Shown: positions 1 to 5,504 of the stretch, one piece after another
Layout of the letters: every line of letters starts with the position of its first letter
Numbering within the stretch: position 1 is the first letter of the stretch
From: Methanosarcinales archaeon
GTDB taxonomy: Archaea > Halobacteriota > Methanosarcinia > Methanosarcinales > Methanocomedenaceae
Assembly (NCBI GenBank): GCA_030638625.1
Contig: DAOWEE010000131.1
Coordinates: 1-5,504, forward strand
DNA: 5,504 nucleotides
Reading direction: 5' to 3'
The notes under the pieces: generated by a model
What the model was told of the DNA's origin: nothing
Databases searched by the model: none
What the model saw: only the letters and a program-made list of their open reading frames with translations
Position numbers and translations under genes: made by a program

Positions 1-381
1 AAAGTATCGAAAATGACATGTGCACAGATCAAAGAAGAACTTGACCAGAGGAACGGAATTATCGAATTGCAGAATATGGAACACGCTGATGATGTTCTGC
101 TCGAGAGGGCCGAAGTAGTATCGCGCGATAAAGTGAAGGTGGGCGGCGTTGTTGATACAAGGAATCCAAAAAAGCCTGTGAGCACTACCATGACCCTGAC
201 AGGCAGGACATTTGACGGGGAAATTTCAAGCCACAAGTTCATACTCGGTGATGAAACGACAATGGGTGCCAATGTTGTGGGGCCTGCCCTTGGATGGATG
301 AAGGCTGGAATGGAGTTCCATGAACGTGGCATATATGGTTTGTTCGGGTCAGGAGAGATCTTACCACGATTCGTACAATGA
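1..381 (+). CDS. bioU: (S)-8-amino-7-oxononanoate synthase BioU-like, C-terminal part (5' end cut by window)
   Basis: The frame is open from base 1 with no stop upstream, so the ATG at 13 is probably internal and this is the last ~126 residues of a longer protein. The segments NMEHADD, GGVVDTRNPKKP, GRTFDG and GDETTM, and the ending in LPRFVQ, match what I remember of cyanobacterial BioU, a protein of roughly 330-340 residues with an NAD(P)-binding fold. BioU is known to act after BioF: a catalytic lysine of the enzyme itself donates the amino group to 8-amino-7-oxononanoate in an NAD(P)H-dependent single-turnover reaction, giving a carbamated diaminononanoate that BioD closes. The gene overlaps bioF by 4 bases (ATGA) and bioD follows, while no BioA-type aminotransferase is seen, which fits. 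The sacrificial lysine and the Rossmann fold lie upstream of the window and cannot be checked. The alternative is another saccharopine-dehydrogenase-like oxidoreductase; the context argues against it. Confidence 0.75.
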   Translation, partial: KVSKMTCAQIKEELDQRNGIIELQNMEHADDVLLERAEVVSRDKVKVGGVVDTRNPKKPVSTTMTLTGRTFDGEISSHKFILGDETTMGANVVGPALGWMKAGMEFHERGIYGLFGSGEILPRFVQ

Positions 382-1532
382 AGATGTCCTGGCTGGAAGA
401 CGCACTGGCAGATATCAGGAACAAGGGATTATATCGTGAACTTAGAACCATCCGGAGCGCCCAGGCACCAAGGATAACTATGGACGGCAGGGAGCTCATA
501 CATTTATCGTCAAATGATTATCTTGGCCTGACCACGCATCCGAAAGTGAAAAATGCAGCCATAGATGCGGTTGAGAAATACGGCACAGGCGCCGGAGCAG
601 CACGGTTTACTAGCGGGAACACTGACCTGACCGACAGTCTGGAGGAAAAAATTGCCCGGTTCAAAAATACAGAAGCTGCAATGGTGTTCAGTACAGGTTA
701 CATGACGAACCTGGGGGTGATCTCCGCTCTTATGGATAAAGGTGACCTGATCCTCAGCGATGAGTTGAACCATGCCAGCATTATTGATGGTTGCCGGCTG
801 AGCCGTGCTGAAGTTAATGTGTACCCACACAGGGATATCACATGTATAGACAAAATATTGGGCAGATCAACGCACAATAAGAAACTAATAGTGACAGATG
901 GCGTATTCAGTATGGATGGGGACATTGCCCCCCTTCCCGGGATCAAGGAGGTGGCTGAAAAACATGATGCGATGGTCATGGTCGATGATGCCCATGCAAC
1001 TGGTGTGCTTGGTAAACACCGCCGTGGGACCGCGGATCATTGTAATGTAAATGTTGATATTAACATGGGAACCCTTAGCAAAGCCCTTGCAAGTATGGGC
1101 GGATACGTGGCTGGCAGCCAGGAACTGATCGATTTTCTGCGCAACAGGGCACGATCTTTCATTTATACAACCGCACTTCCACCATCGGCAGTGGCCGGGG
1201 CAAAAGCTGCTCTGGATGTAATAGTGAAAGACGATCCTGCTGCAAAATTGTGGCAGAACGTTTCCTTATACAATAAAGGGCTCAAAGACATGGGCTTTTC
1301 TATTGACAGCCAGACCCAGATCATACCTCTGATGACCGGGGAAACAGGAAGGACTCTTGATGTAGCTGCTGAACTTGAGCGTGCAGGTGTGTTGGCACTT
1401 GGGATACGGCCACCAACGGTCCCCAAAGGTCAGGGGCGCATCAGGACTTCTCTTATGGCTACCCACAGCAAGATGGATATTCTGGACGCTCTTGATGCCA
1501 TTCGCGGAGTGAAGGAAAAATTGGGCATGTGA
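378..1532 (+). CDS. bioF: 8-amino-7-oxononanoate synthase (BioF)
   Basis: This is a PLP-dependent alpha-oxoamine synthase that condenses L-alanine with a pimeloyl thioester to give 8-amino-7-oxononanoate, CO2 and the free thiol: the first step of biotin ring assembly, in the cytosol. The 384-residue length is normal for the family. Visible marks are SSNDYLGL at 44-51, TDGVFSMDGD at 173-182, MVDDAHATG at 201-209 with the cofactor-contacting Asp203 and His206, the PLP lysine K235 in GTLSKA, and GIRPPTVP at 342-349. These sit one residue away from the E. coli positions (D204, H207, K236). 2-Amino-3-ketobutyrate CoA ligase is a close paralogue, but the neighbours bioU and bioD settle the role. 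The start is uncertain: ATG 378 overlaps the bioU stop, whereas ATG 384 gives MSWLEDAL, which resembles the E. coli N terminus MSWQEKI. No well-placed ribosome site precedes either (AGGAGA at 351-356 is over 20 bases away), so translation is probably coupled to bioU. Confidence 0.95.
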   Translation: MKMSWLEDALADIRNKGLYRELRTIRSAQAPRITMDGRELIHLSSNDYLGLTTHPKVKNAAIDAVEKYGTGAGAARFTSGNTDLTDSLEEKIARFKNTEAAMVFSTGYMTNLGVISALMDKGDLILSDELNHASIIDGCRLSRAEVNVYPHRDITCIDKILGRSTHNKKLIVTDGVFSMDGDIAPLPGIKEVAEKHDAMVMVDDAHATGVLGKHRRGTADHCNVNVDINMGTLSKALASMGGYVAGSQELIDFLRNRARSFIYTTALPPSAVAGAKAALDVIVKDDPAAKLWQNVSLYNKGLKDMGFSIDSQTQIIPLMTGETGRTLDVAAELERAGVLALGIRPPTVPKGQGRIRTSLMATHSKMDILDALDAIRGVKEKLGM

Positions 1533-1536
1533 TCAT

Positions 1537-2250
1537 ATGACCGGTATATTTATCACAGGAACTGATACCGATATTGGAAAAACAGTAGTGGCGGCAGGAC
1601 TTGCTGGCTCTTTGATGGATAAGGGATACAACGTCGGAGTTATGAAGCCGGTACAAAGCGGGGCAGAAATGAAGAACGGTACGCTTTATTCGCAGGATGC
1701 AGAGGTGATGATCAAGGCTGTTGGTTCTTCTGATGAGATGGAATTGATCTGTCCTGTGCTGTTACGGGAAGCGCTGGCTCCCAGTGTTGCAGCAGAATTA
1801 GAAGGGAAGCAATTAGACCTGGAACAAATAAGAAACGCTTACATGGAACTTGAAAAGCGACATGATCTGGTAGTCGTGGAGGGGGCAGGAGGAATTGCTG
1901 TGCCGTTAAAGGATAAATTCCTTATTGCTGACCTGATACTGTATCTGGGTATTCCTGCCATAATCGTGGCACGGGCTGGTCTTGGAACAATAAACCATAC
2001 ATTCCTGACCATAGAATACGCCAGAAAGTGCGGGATATCTGTGGTTGGAGTGATAATTAATAATTATAAAGGCGGAATTGCGGAACAGACAAATCCACAG
2101 GTACTGTCAAAACTTACTGGCATTCCGGTGCTGGGAATTATCCCTCATTGTCACACGATGGAGACGGAAGGTGTAACGCCTGAGGTTGAAGCCATATCAT
2201 TGGTGCGGGAACATGTCAAACTTGAGTCTGTAATCCCTTTTATTAAATGA
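1537..2250 (+). CDS. bioD: ATP-dependent dethiobiotin synthetase (BioD)
   Basis: BioD closes the ureido ring: 7,8-diaminononanoate plus CO2 and ATP gives dethiobiotin, the substrate of biotin synthase; after BioU the diamine would arrive already carbamated. The 237 residues match the usual length. The P-loop GTDTDIGKT is at 8-16, with K15 and T16 for nucleotide and Mg2+. KPVQSG at 37-42 carries the substrate lysine K37. SQDAE includes D54, VEGAGG at 114-119 includes E115, and INN at 174-176 includes the adenine-contacting N175. All of these fall at the same numbers as in E. coli BioD, so the active site is complete. The gene begins 4 bases after the bioF stop, with no good ribosome site in between, which suggests one transcript and coupled translation. 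It is the last gene of the visible biotin cluster. Confidence 0.95.
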   Translation: MTGIFITGTDTDIGKTVVAAGLAGSLMDKGYNVGVMKPVQSGAEMKNGTLYSQDAEVMIKAVGSSDEMELICPVLLREALAPSVAAELEGKQLDLEQIRNAYMELEKRHDLVVVEGAGGIAVPLKDKFLIADLILYLGIPAIIVARAGLGTINHTFLTIEYARKCGISVVGVIINNYKGGIAEQTNPQVLSKLTGIPVLGIIPHCHTMETEGVTPEVEAISLVREHVKLESVIPFIK

Positions 2251-2331
2251 AGGAACATTTAGTTTCTTTAGCTATTGCATTTCTATGTATCCAGTTAATC
2301 CGTGTTCATATTGGTGTAGAACTACTTTTTT
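2244..2331 (+). terminator. possible transcription end of the biotin cluster
   Basis: A perfect 6-base inverted repeat (TAAATG at 2244-2249, CATTTA at 2256-2261, 6-base loop) straddles the bioD stop. It is followed by T-rich sequence and a run of six T at 2326-2331. Archaeal termination often needs only T-rich DNA on the coding strand. The stem is short and AT-only apart from one pair, so this is a weak call; the separate promoter downstream at 2371 supports an end somewhere in this spacer. Confidence 0.35.
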
Positions 2332-2370
2332 GAATCTCAACGCGCAAAATAATCATCGGATAGTCTAGTT

Positions 2371-2383
2371 CTATATATATATT
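2371..2383 (+). promoter_or_regulatory. archaeal TATA box for the radical SAM gene
   Basis: CTATATATATATT lies about 60-70 bases before the ATG at 2442. A transcript starting ~25 bases downstream of the box would begin near 2400-2408 and carry a 5' leader of about 35-40 bases that includes the ribosome binding site. This is the clearest core promoter in the window and indicates that the radical SAM gene is transcribed independently of the biotin cluster. No convincing operator or riboswitch is seen in the rest of the spacer. Confidence 0.6.
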
Positions 2384-2427
2384 AAAGGAAAAACTATTAA
2401 AACCATTACTACTTTGAAGAATTAAAA

Positions 2428-2434
2428 AAAGGAG
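2428..2434 (+). promoter_or_regulatory. strong ribosome binding site deciding the start at 2442
   Basis: AAAGGAG ends 7 bases before the ATG at 2442, an ideal Shine-Dalgarno and spacing. It fixes the start of the radical SAM protein and contrasts with the lack of such sites before bioF, bioD and purA. Confidence 0.8.
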
Positions 2435-2441
2435 ATATCAT

Positions 2442-3584
2442 ATGCCCTTTCACGTGATGCTGATCCCTACGTTAGGTTGTCCTGCTAATTGTTCTTATTG
2501 CTGGAGTTCTGAGGAAGACTCTCCGGTAATGAGTGTTGAAACTATCGAAGAAGTGGTTAAATGGCTCAAGGATTTCAGGGACGAGCCGGTTACTTTTACT
2601 TTCCACGGCGGAGAGCCGCTATTAGCGGGCGCGGATTTTTTCAGGAAAGCTTTACCATTAATTGCTGAGGGGTTGAGTGAACAGAAAATTGCGTTTGCAT
2701 TGCAGACTAATCTCTGGAAAATGACGCCTGAACTTGCTCAAATACTGGCTGAGTACGATATTCCAATTGGTTCCAGTATGGATGGACCAAAGGAGCTTAA
2801 TGATTCTCAGCGCGGGGAAGGATATTATGATAAGACTATGCGGGGCTATGAAATTGCCACGGAAAATGGTCTTAAGGTGAGTTTTATCTGCACTTTTACT
2901 TCTAATTCTGTGAAGTCCAGGGAGGATATTTTCAATTTCTTCCTTGAGAATGGTTTAACTCTTAAATTACATCCTGCACTGCCATCCCTGCGCAGTCATG
3001 ACCCTGAAGAGCTGGCACTTGAACCTGAAGAGTATGGGGAATTGTTAGTTTTCCTGCTGGATAAATATCTGGAACATTTGGATGATATTGAAGTTATGAA
3101 TATTAACGACCTGTGCAGGTGTGTGTTCACGGGCCGGGGCAATGTTTGCACTTTTGTGGATTGTATGGGTGATACTTTTGCGGTAGGACCTGATGGGAGT
3201 ATATATCCCTGCTATCGCTATGTAGGTATGCCGGATTATGTTATGGGCAATGTTTCTGAGCGTCCCGGCATGGAAGACCTTATGCAGTCTGATGCATGGA
3301 AACTTATGCAGGAGTTTAAGGAACTTGTGGATAAGAAATGCGGGGATTGTAATTATGTTAATTTTTGCCGGGGAGGATGTCCTTACAATGCCACTGCACC
3401 GTATGATGGTGAAGTTAAGGATGTAGACCCCCACTGTGCTGCCTATAAGAGAATTTTTAAGGAAATTACTGACAGGCTGAATAATGAGATGTTCGGTGGT
3501 CCTGGTCTGGAGATGGGTGGCTTCCAGCCTGAGCCTATGATGAAGGCTAAAGCTGGGATTATGGATTTGATGCGTAAGCGTTAG
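2442..3584 (+). CDS. radical SAM/SPASM enzyme, putative peptide-modifying (anSME-like architecture)
   Basis: 380 residues. The N terminus carries the radical SAM cluster C13-x3-C17-x2-C20, followed by the SAM-binding HGGEP at 55-59 and SSMDGP at 111-116. The C-terminal SPASM region has C236, C241, C257, C300, C303, C309, C313 and C332. This spacing closely parallels that of anaerobic sulfatase-maturating enzymes, which bind two auxiliary [4Fe-4S] clusters, so three clusters in total are expected. The protein would cleave SAM reductively and modify a peptide or protein substrate in the cytosol. In sulfatase-maturating enzymes an Asp follows the first cluster-binding cysteine after the loop; here that spot is Tyr258 (PCYRY), so formylglycine formation is unlikely. 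From memory it most resembles the TIGR04083 (Mhun_1560) group of methanogen peptide-modifying enzymes; that family name needs a profile search. The C-terminal tail (~351-380) is rich in Gly and Met. It has its own promoter and no visible partner gene. The codons look more AT-rich than in purA, by eye only. Confidence 0.85.
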   Translation: MPFHVMLIPTLGCPANCSYCWSSEEDSPVMSVETIEEVVKWLKDFRDEPVTFTFHGGEPLLAGADFFRKALPLIAEGLSEQKIAFALQTNLWKMTPELAQILAEYDIPIGSSMDGPKELNDSQRGEGYYDKTMRGYEIATENGLKVSFICTFTSNSVKSREDIFNFFLENGLTLKLHPALPSLRSHDPEELALEPEEYGELLVFLLDKYLEHLDDIEVMNINDLCRCVFTGRGNVCTFVDCMGDTFAVGPDGSIYPCYRYVGMPDYVMGNVSERPGMEDLMQSDAWKLMQEFKELVDKKCGDCNYVNFCRGGCPYNATAPYDGEVKDVDPHCAAYKRIFKEITDRLNNEMFGGPGLEMGGFQPEPMMKAKAGIMDLMRKR

Positions 3585-3637
3585 TTGGAAATACTGTCTT
3601 CTTCGACTGCTTCTTCTGACGTTGTGATATAAGACAT
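3581..3637 (-). CDS. tiny ORF (18 residues) after the PAP2 gene, doubtful
   Basis: On the minus strand, 10 bases after the PAP2 stop codon, an ATG opens MSYITTSEEAVEEDSISN and stops by overlapping the last bases of the radical SAM gene. A GAGG lies about nine bases before the ATG, which is a fair Shine-Dalgarno. The peptide is acidic, with no cysteine and no membrane segment. It may be a translated leader-sized peptide of the PAP2 transcript, but ORFs of this length arise by chance and I recognise no family. Confidence 0.15.
   Translation of the reverse strand: MSYITTSEEAVEEDSISN
3593..3620 (+). terminator. pyrimidine-rich tract after the radical SAM gene, possible terminator
   Basis: The 63-base convergent spacer begins with a strand strongly biased to C and T (CTGTCTTCTTCG and CTTCTTCTGAC). 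Pyrimidine-rich, T-containing tracts can terminate archaeal RNA polymerase without a hairpin. No stable stem is seen. The call rests on position between two convergent genes more than on the motif. Confidence 0.25.
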
Positions 3638-3647
3638 GAAATCATCC

Positions 3648-4610
3648 TCATGAATAGGTCAGCGGATGGTACTCCATTCTTTCCCCGCACCCGGGACACT
3701 CCACAAAACCGCTATGTGGAATTACCGCAATCTCTTTTGAACACTTAGCGCAGAAGATAAAATCCATTATTTTTAACCGCTTTTCCAGTGACACAAGTAT
3801 CCTGTGTGCCATACCGAAGATATACTCCCTGTATCTGGTAGCAATATAATAACTGACCATAGCCAGCAATGCTCCCGCAACCAGGTCAGTAATCCAGTGG
3901 ATGCCGAGGTAAAGCGTTGAGAACAGGATGGCAAAAGTTGAAATTGCCGAAAACACCTTGTACCGCTCAAGGTTGGTTCGCAGCACCACAACCATCAGTG
4001 CCATAATAGATAGGGCGGCATGCAGGCTGGGAAAATCATTGTCAAGGAATGGGTCCACTACCCTGACACCCTGGTCAATGATGGGGCTCAGTTCGTAAAG
4101 GATAGGTGAAACATTAGGTAGTGCATGGCCTGTTACAGTCACCGGTACAAAGATGTAGAATGGAAAAGCAGTCAGGTAAATGATGATGAAGGCTATGGTG
4201 AACTCTTCAAGCGCATGAAGGTTGCGTGTGTATATCAGGATAATGAATGTGAAAAGCATCAGGAAAGAGAATATCATGAGATAGACAAAGCCATTGAAAT
4301 AAGTAAGCAGTGGCGTTGTAAAACTCTGGAAATGGCTTACGAAGTCGCCCTCTATCATCATAAGATATCCAGTATAATCCTCATTCACCCTGATACCCAG
4401 AGCATTGACAATAGATGACTGGGACTGCACAAGCATATAGACTAAGAATGCACAAACGAAAAATGGCCCGAATCCAATCAGGAACCTGCGCATGGAAATA
4501 CGACCGTACTGTTTATTAATATCTCCCGGTATAAGAAATCGAAACCCGGCTACTGTCATCAATGCAAGAAGCGGCAGCATAATCACAGTCATAAGATAAG
4601 TCGAAGTCAT
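3648..4610 (-). CDS. PAP2-superfamily membrane phosphatase/transferase with C-terminal zinc ribbon
   Basis: 320 residues, strongly hydrophobic, with about seven predicted membrane segments (roughly 4-22, 42-62, 107-127, 136-156, 198-211, 219-236, 239-256, by eye). The PAP2 motifs are FPSLHAA at 193-199 with His197, and YLGIHWITDLVAG at 234-246 with the nucleophilic His238 and its Asp242. The classical KxxxxxxRP motif is not apparent, and the usual SR before the last motif reads ST (231-232), as in the inositol-phosphorylceramide-synthase-like PAP2_3 branch. The protein likely hydrolyses or transfers a phosphate on a lipid such as an isoprenoid (pyro)phosphate or polar lipid; the substrate cannot be told from sequence. 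The C terminus adds C287-x2-C290 and C305-x2-C308, a four-Cys zinc ribbon, probably cytoplasmic. The start at 4610 is supported by TAGGAGGA at 4615-4622, four bases upstream. It is transcribed towards the radical SAM gene and divergently from purA. Confidence 0.85.
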   Translation of the reverse strand: MTSTYLMTVIMLPLLALMTVAGFRFLIPGDINKQYGRISMRRFLIGFGPFFVCAFLVYMLVQSQSSIVNALGIRVNEDYTGYLMMIEGDFVSHFQSFTTPLLTYFNGFVYLMIFSFLMLFTFIILIYTRNLHALEEFTIAFIIIYLTAFPFYIFVPVTVTGHALPNVSPILYELSPIIDQGVRVVDPFLDNDFPSLHAALSIMALMVVVLRTNLERYKVFSAISTFAILFSTLYLGIHWITDLVAGALLAMVSYYIATRYREYIFGMAHRILVSLEKRLKIMDFIFCAKCSKEIAVIPHSGFVECPGCGERMEYHPLTYS

Positions 4611-4614
4611 TCCA

Positions 4615-4622
4615 TCCTCCTA
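4615..4622 (-). promoter_or_regulatory. strong ribosome binding site of the PAP2 gene
   Basis: Read on the minus strand, TAGGAGGA ends four bases before the ATG at 4610-4608. The match to the 16S anti-Shine-Dalgarno is nearly full and it fixes the PAP2 start. Confidence 0.75.
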
Positions 4623-4644
4623 AAATGTTTTTAATATATCTTCG

Positions 4645-4654
4645 CATATAAAGA
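4645..4654 (-). promoter_or_regulatory. candidate TATA box of the PAP2 gene
   Basis: On the minus strand the sequence reads TCTTTATATG, close to the archaeal TATA consensus. Start of transcription ~25 bases on would fall near 4622-4627, leaving a very short leader that would only just contain the ribosome site. The same bases read CATATAAAGA on the plus strand, so the box might also serve purA. Confidence 0.45.
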
Positions 4655-4683
4655 TTTATGCAATTCCCTCCTGAAAAATCAAA

Positions 4684-4695
4684 ATCTTATTATCC
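4684..4695 (+). promoter_or_regulatory. candidate TATA box of purA, implying a leaderless or near-leaderless transcript
   Basis: ATCTTATTATCC sits about 25-35 bases before the purA ATG at 4720. If used, transcription would begin within a few bases of the start codon. That fits the absence of a convincing Shine-Dalgarno (only GTGG at 4712-4715). The match to a TATA box is moderate; CATATAAAG at 4645-4653 is an alternative that would give a ~45-base leader. Confidence 0.35.
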
Positions 4696-4719
4696 AATAA
4701 TCTCATTCTACGTGGCATT

Positions 4720-5504
4720 ATGTTCACCATAATTACAGGTTCCCAATTCGGGGATGAAGGCAAAGGCAAGATAGTTGACCTCATGGCAGGACAATATGAC
4801 CTCATCGTGCGCTTCCAGGGCGGCGATAATGCTGGTCATACCGTGGTAGTGAACGGTAAGAAATACAAGTTACACCTCACTCCATCTGGTGTATTGTTCG
4901 ATGCCAGATTGCTCATCGGCCCCGGTACTGTGATGAACCCCCAGACCCTGGCAAAGGAACTTGATACCCTGAAAGAGGACGGCACTTTGGTGGACGAGAA
5001 GAAAATGGGTATTGATGCCAAGACCAGCATCATCATGCCATACCATGTGGAACTGGACGGTTTGAGGGAATCAGCCCGTACCGAGAAGATAGGTACCACA
5101 AAGCGGGGAATCGGGTATGCCTATATCGACAAGGTGGCCAGGGATGAGGTGCAGATGGCAGACCTGGCTGACGAGGCCCAGCTGCGCAAGCGGCTGGAAG
5201 AACTCAGACCAATTAAAGCGGCCCAGATAGATAGTATGGGCGGCGACCCCGGCATCATGGAAGATGAAACCTGGATATTGCAATATATCGAACTGGGGCG
5301 CAGGTTCGCACCCTATATCGCTGATGTATCCCATGAAGTTAACACTGCCCTTGATGCGGGTAAGAACGTGCTGGCAGAGGGCGCCCAGGGTGCATTCCTT
5401 GACGTGATACACGGCACCCAGAAATTCGTGACTTCATCCTCATGTATTGCAGGCTCTGCCTGTGCCAATCTGGGCGTGGGGCCCACAAAGGTGGATGAGG
5501 TGCT
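4720..5504 (+). CDS. purA: adenylosuccinate synthetase (PurA), N-terminal part, cut by window end
   Basis: Open from ATG 4720 to the right edge: 261 full codons and two bases of the next. PurA joins IMP and aspartate using GTP to give adenylosuccinate, the first committed step from IMP to AMP, in the cytosol. The P-loop GDEGKGK is at 11-17 with catalytic Asp12, NAGHT at 37-41 with catalytic His40, IGTTKRGIGYAY at 124-135 with Thr127, then Arg141 for IMP, AEGAQGAFLD at 219-228 with Gln223, and VTSSS at 237-241 with Thr238. These keep near-constant offsets from the E. coli residues (D13, H41, T129, R143, Q224, T239), so the protein is of the full-length (~420-430 residue) type and not the shortened archaeal form of about 340 residues. 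The start is fixed by the short distance to the P-loop. No good ribosome site precedes it. Divergent from the PAP2 gene with 109 bases between. Confidence 0.95.
   Translation, partial: MFTIITGSQFGDEGKGKIVDLMAGQYDLIVRFQGGDNAGHTVVVNGKKYKLHLTPSGVLFDARLLIGPGTVMNPQTLAKELDTLKEDGTLVDEKKMGIDAKTSIIMPYHVELDGLRESARTEKIGTTKRGIGYAYIDKVARDEVQMADLADEAQLRKRLEELRPIKAAQIDSMGGDPGIMEDETWILQYIELGRRFAPYIADVSHEVNTALDAGKNVLAEGAQGAFLDVIHGTQKFVTSSSCIAGSACANLGVGPTKVDEV

Noticed and set aside
378..1532. Reading this gene as 2-amino-3-ketobutyrate CoA ligase or another alpha-oxoamine synthase.
   Set aside because: The direct overlap with the BioU-like gene and 4-base spacing to bioD make the biotin role much more likely, and no threonine dehydrogenase is nearby.
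2285..2368. A 27-codon plus-strand ORF upstream of the radical SAM gene with two cysteines (CSYWC), a tempting precursor peptide.
   Set aside because: No ribosome binding site precedes it, and it lies upstream of the TATA box at 2371, so it would not be on the radical SAM transcript. Composition looks like chance reading of spacer DNA.
2428..2444. The stretch AAAGGAGATATCATATG resembles the leader of common expression vectors.
   Set aside because: It differs from the vector sequence (ATATCAT and not ATATACAT), and the flanking DNA is natural-looking archaeal sequence on both sides, so vector contamination is not supported.
3045..3434. A 129-codon minus-strand ORF inside the radical SAM gene.
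   Set aside because: It is antisense to a gene with unmistakable family motifs, is rich in Ile and His as expected from reversed codons, and has no ribosome site.
4125..4418. A 97-codon plus-strand ORF inside the PAP2 gene.
   Set aside because: It is antisense to the membrane-segment codons of the PAP2 gene, has no family resemblance and no promoter or ribosome site.
4836..5412. Two overlapping minus-strand ORFs (87 and 113 codons) across purA.
   Set aside because: The plus strand is clearly purA with all catalytic motifs in frame; the minus ORFs are shadows.

Overview
The window looks like the chromosome of a methanogen-related or methanotrophic euryarchaeon, most likely something near Methanosarcinales or an ANME lineage. 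This is an inference. It rests on AT-rich archaeal-type TATA elements 25-40 bases before genes, the absence of bacterial -35/-10 pairs, a radical SAM/SPASM enzyme of a type I associate with methanogens, and an archaeal biotin cluster. No rRNA, tRNA, insertion sequence or CRISPR array is visible. No gene-free stretch exceeds 300 bases; the longest is 191 bases (2251-2441).

Layout. (1) Positions 1-2250, plus strand: a tightly packed biotin cluster. It holds the 3' end of a gene best read as bioU (the single-turnover replacement for the transaminase BioA), then bioF (4-base overlap), then bioD (4-base gap). Together they would take pimeloyl-thioester to 8-amino-7-oxononanoate (BioF), to the diamino product (BioU) and to dethiobiotin (BioD). 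BioB and the pimelate-supplying genes are not in view. (2) 2251-2441: spacer with a weak terminator-like segment after bioD, then a clear TATA box and a consensus ribosome binding site. (3) 2442-3584, plus strand: a free-standing radical SAM/SPASM protein with three cysteine clusters, built like the anaerobic sulfatase-maturating enzymes but lacking their catalytic Asp; probably a peptide-modifying enzyme of unknown substrate. (4) 3585-3647: a short convergent spacer, pyrimidine-rich on the plus strand, holding a tiny doubtful minus-strand ORF. (5) 3648-4610, minus strand: a multi-pass PAP2-family membrane phosphatase/transferase with a C-terminal four-Cys zinc ribbon. (6) 4611-4719: a divergent promoter region. 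(7) 4720 to the right edge, plus strand: the 5' part of purA (adenylosuccinate synthetase), cut by the window.

Only the biotin genes clearly work together. The radical SAM gene, the PAP2 gene and purA appear to be separate transcription units. The points most worth a second look are the BioU-type biotin route in an archaeon, the radical SAM enzyme with no obvious substrate gene beside it, and the PAP2-zinc ribbon fusion.
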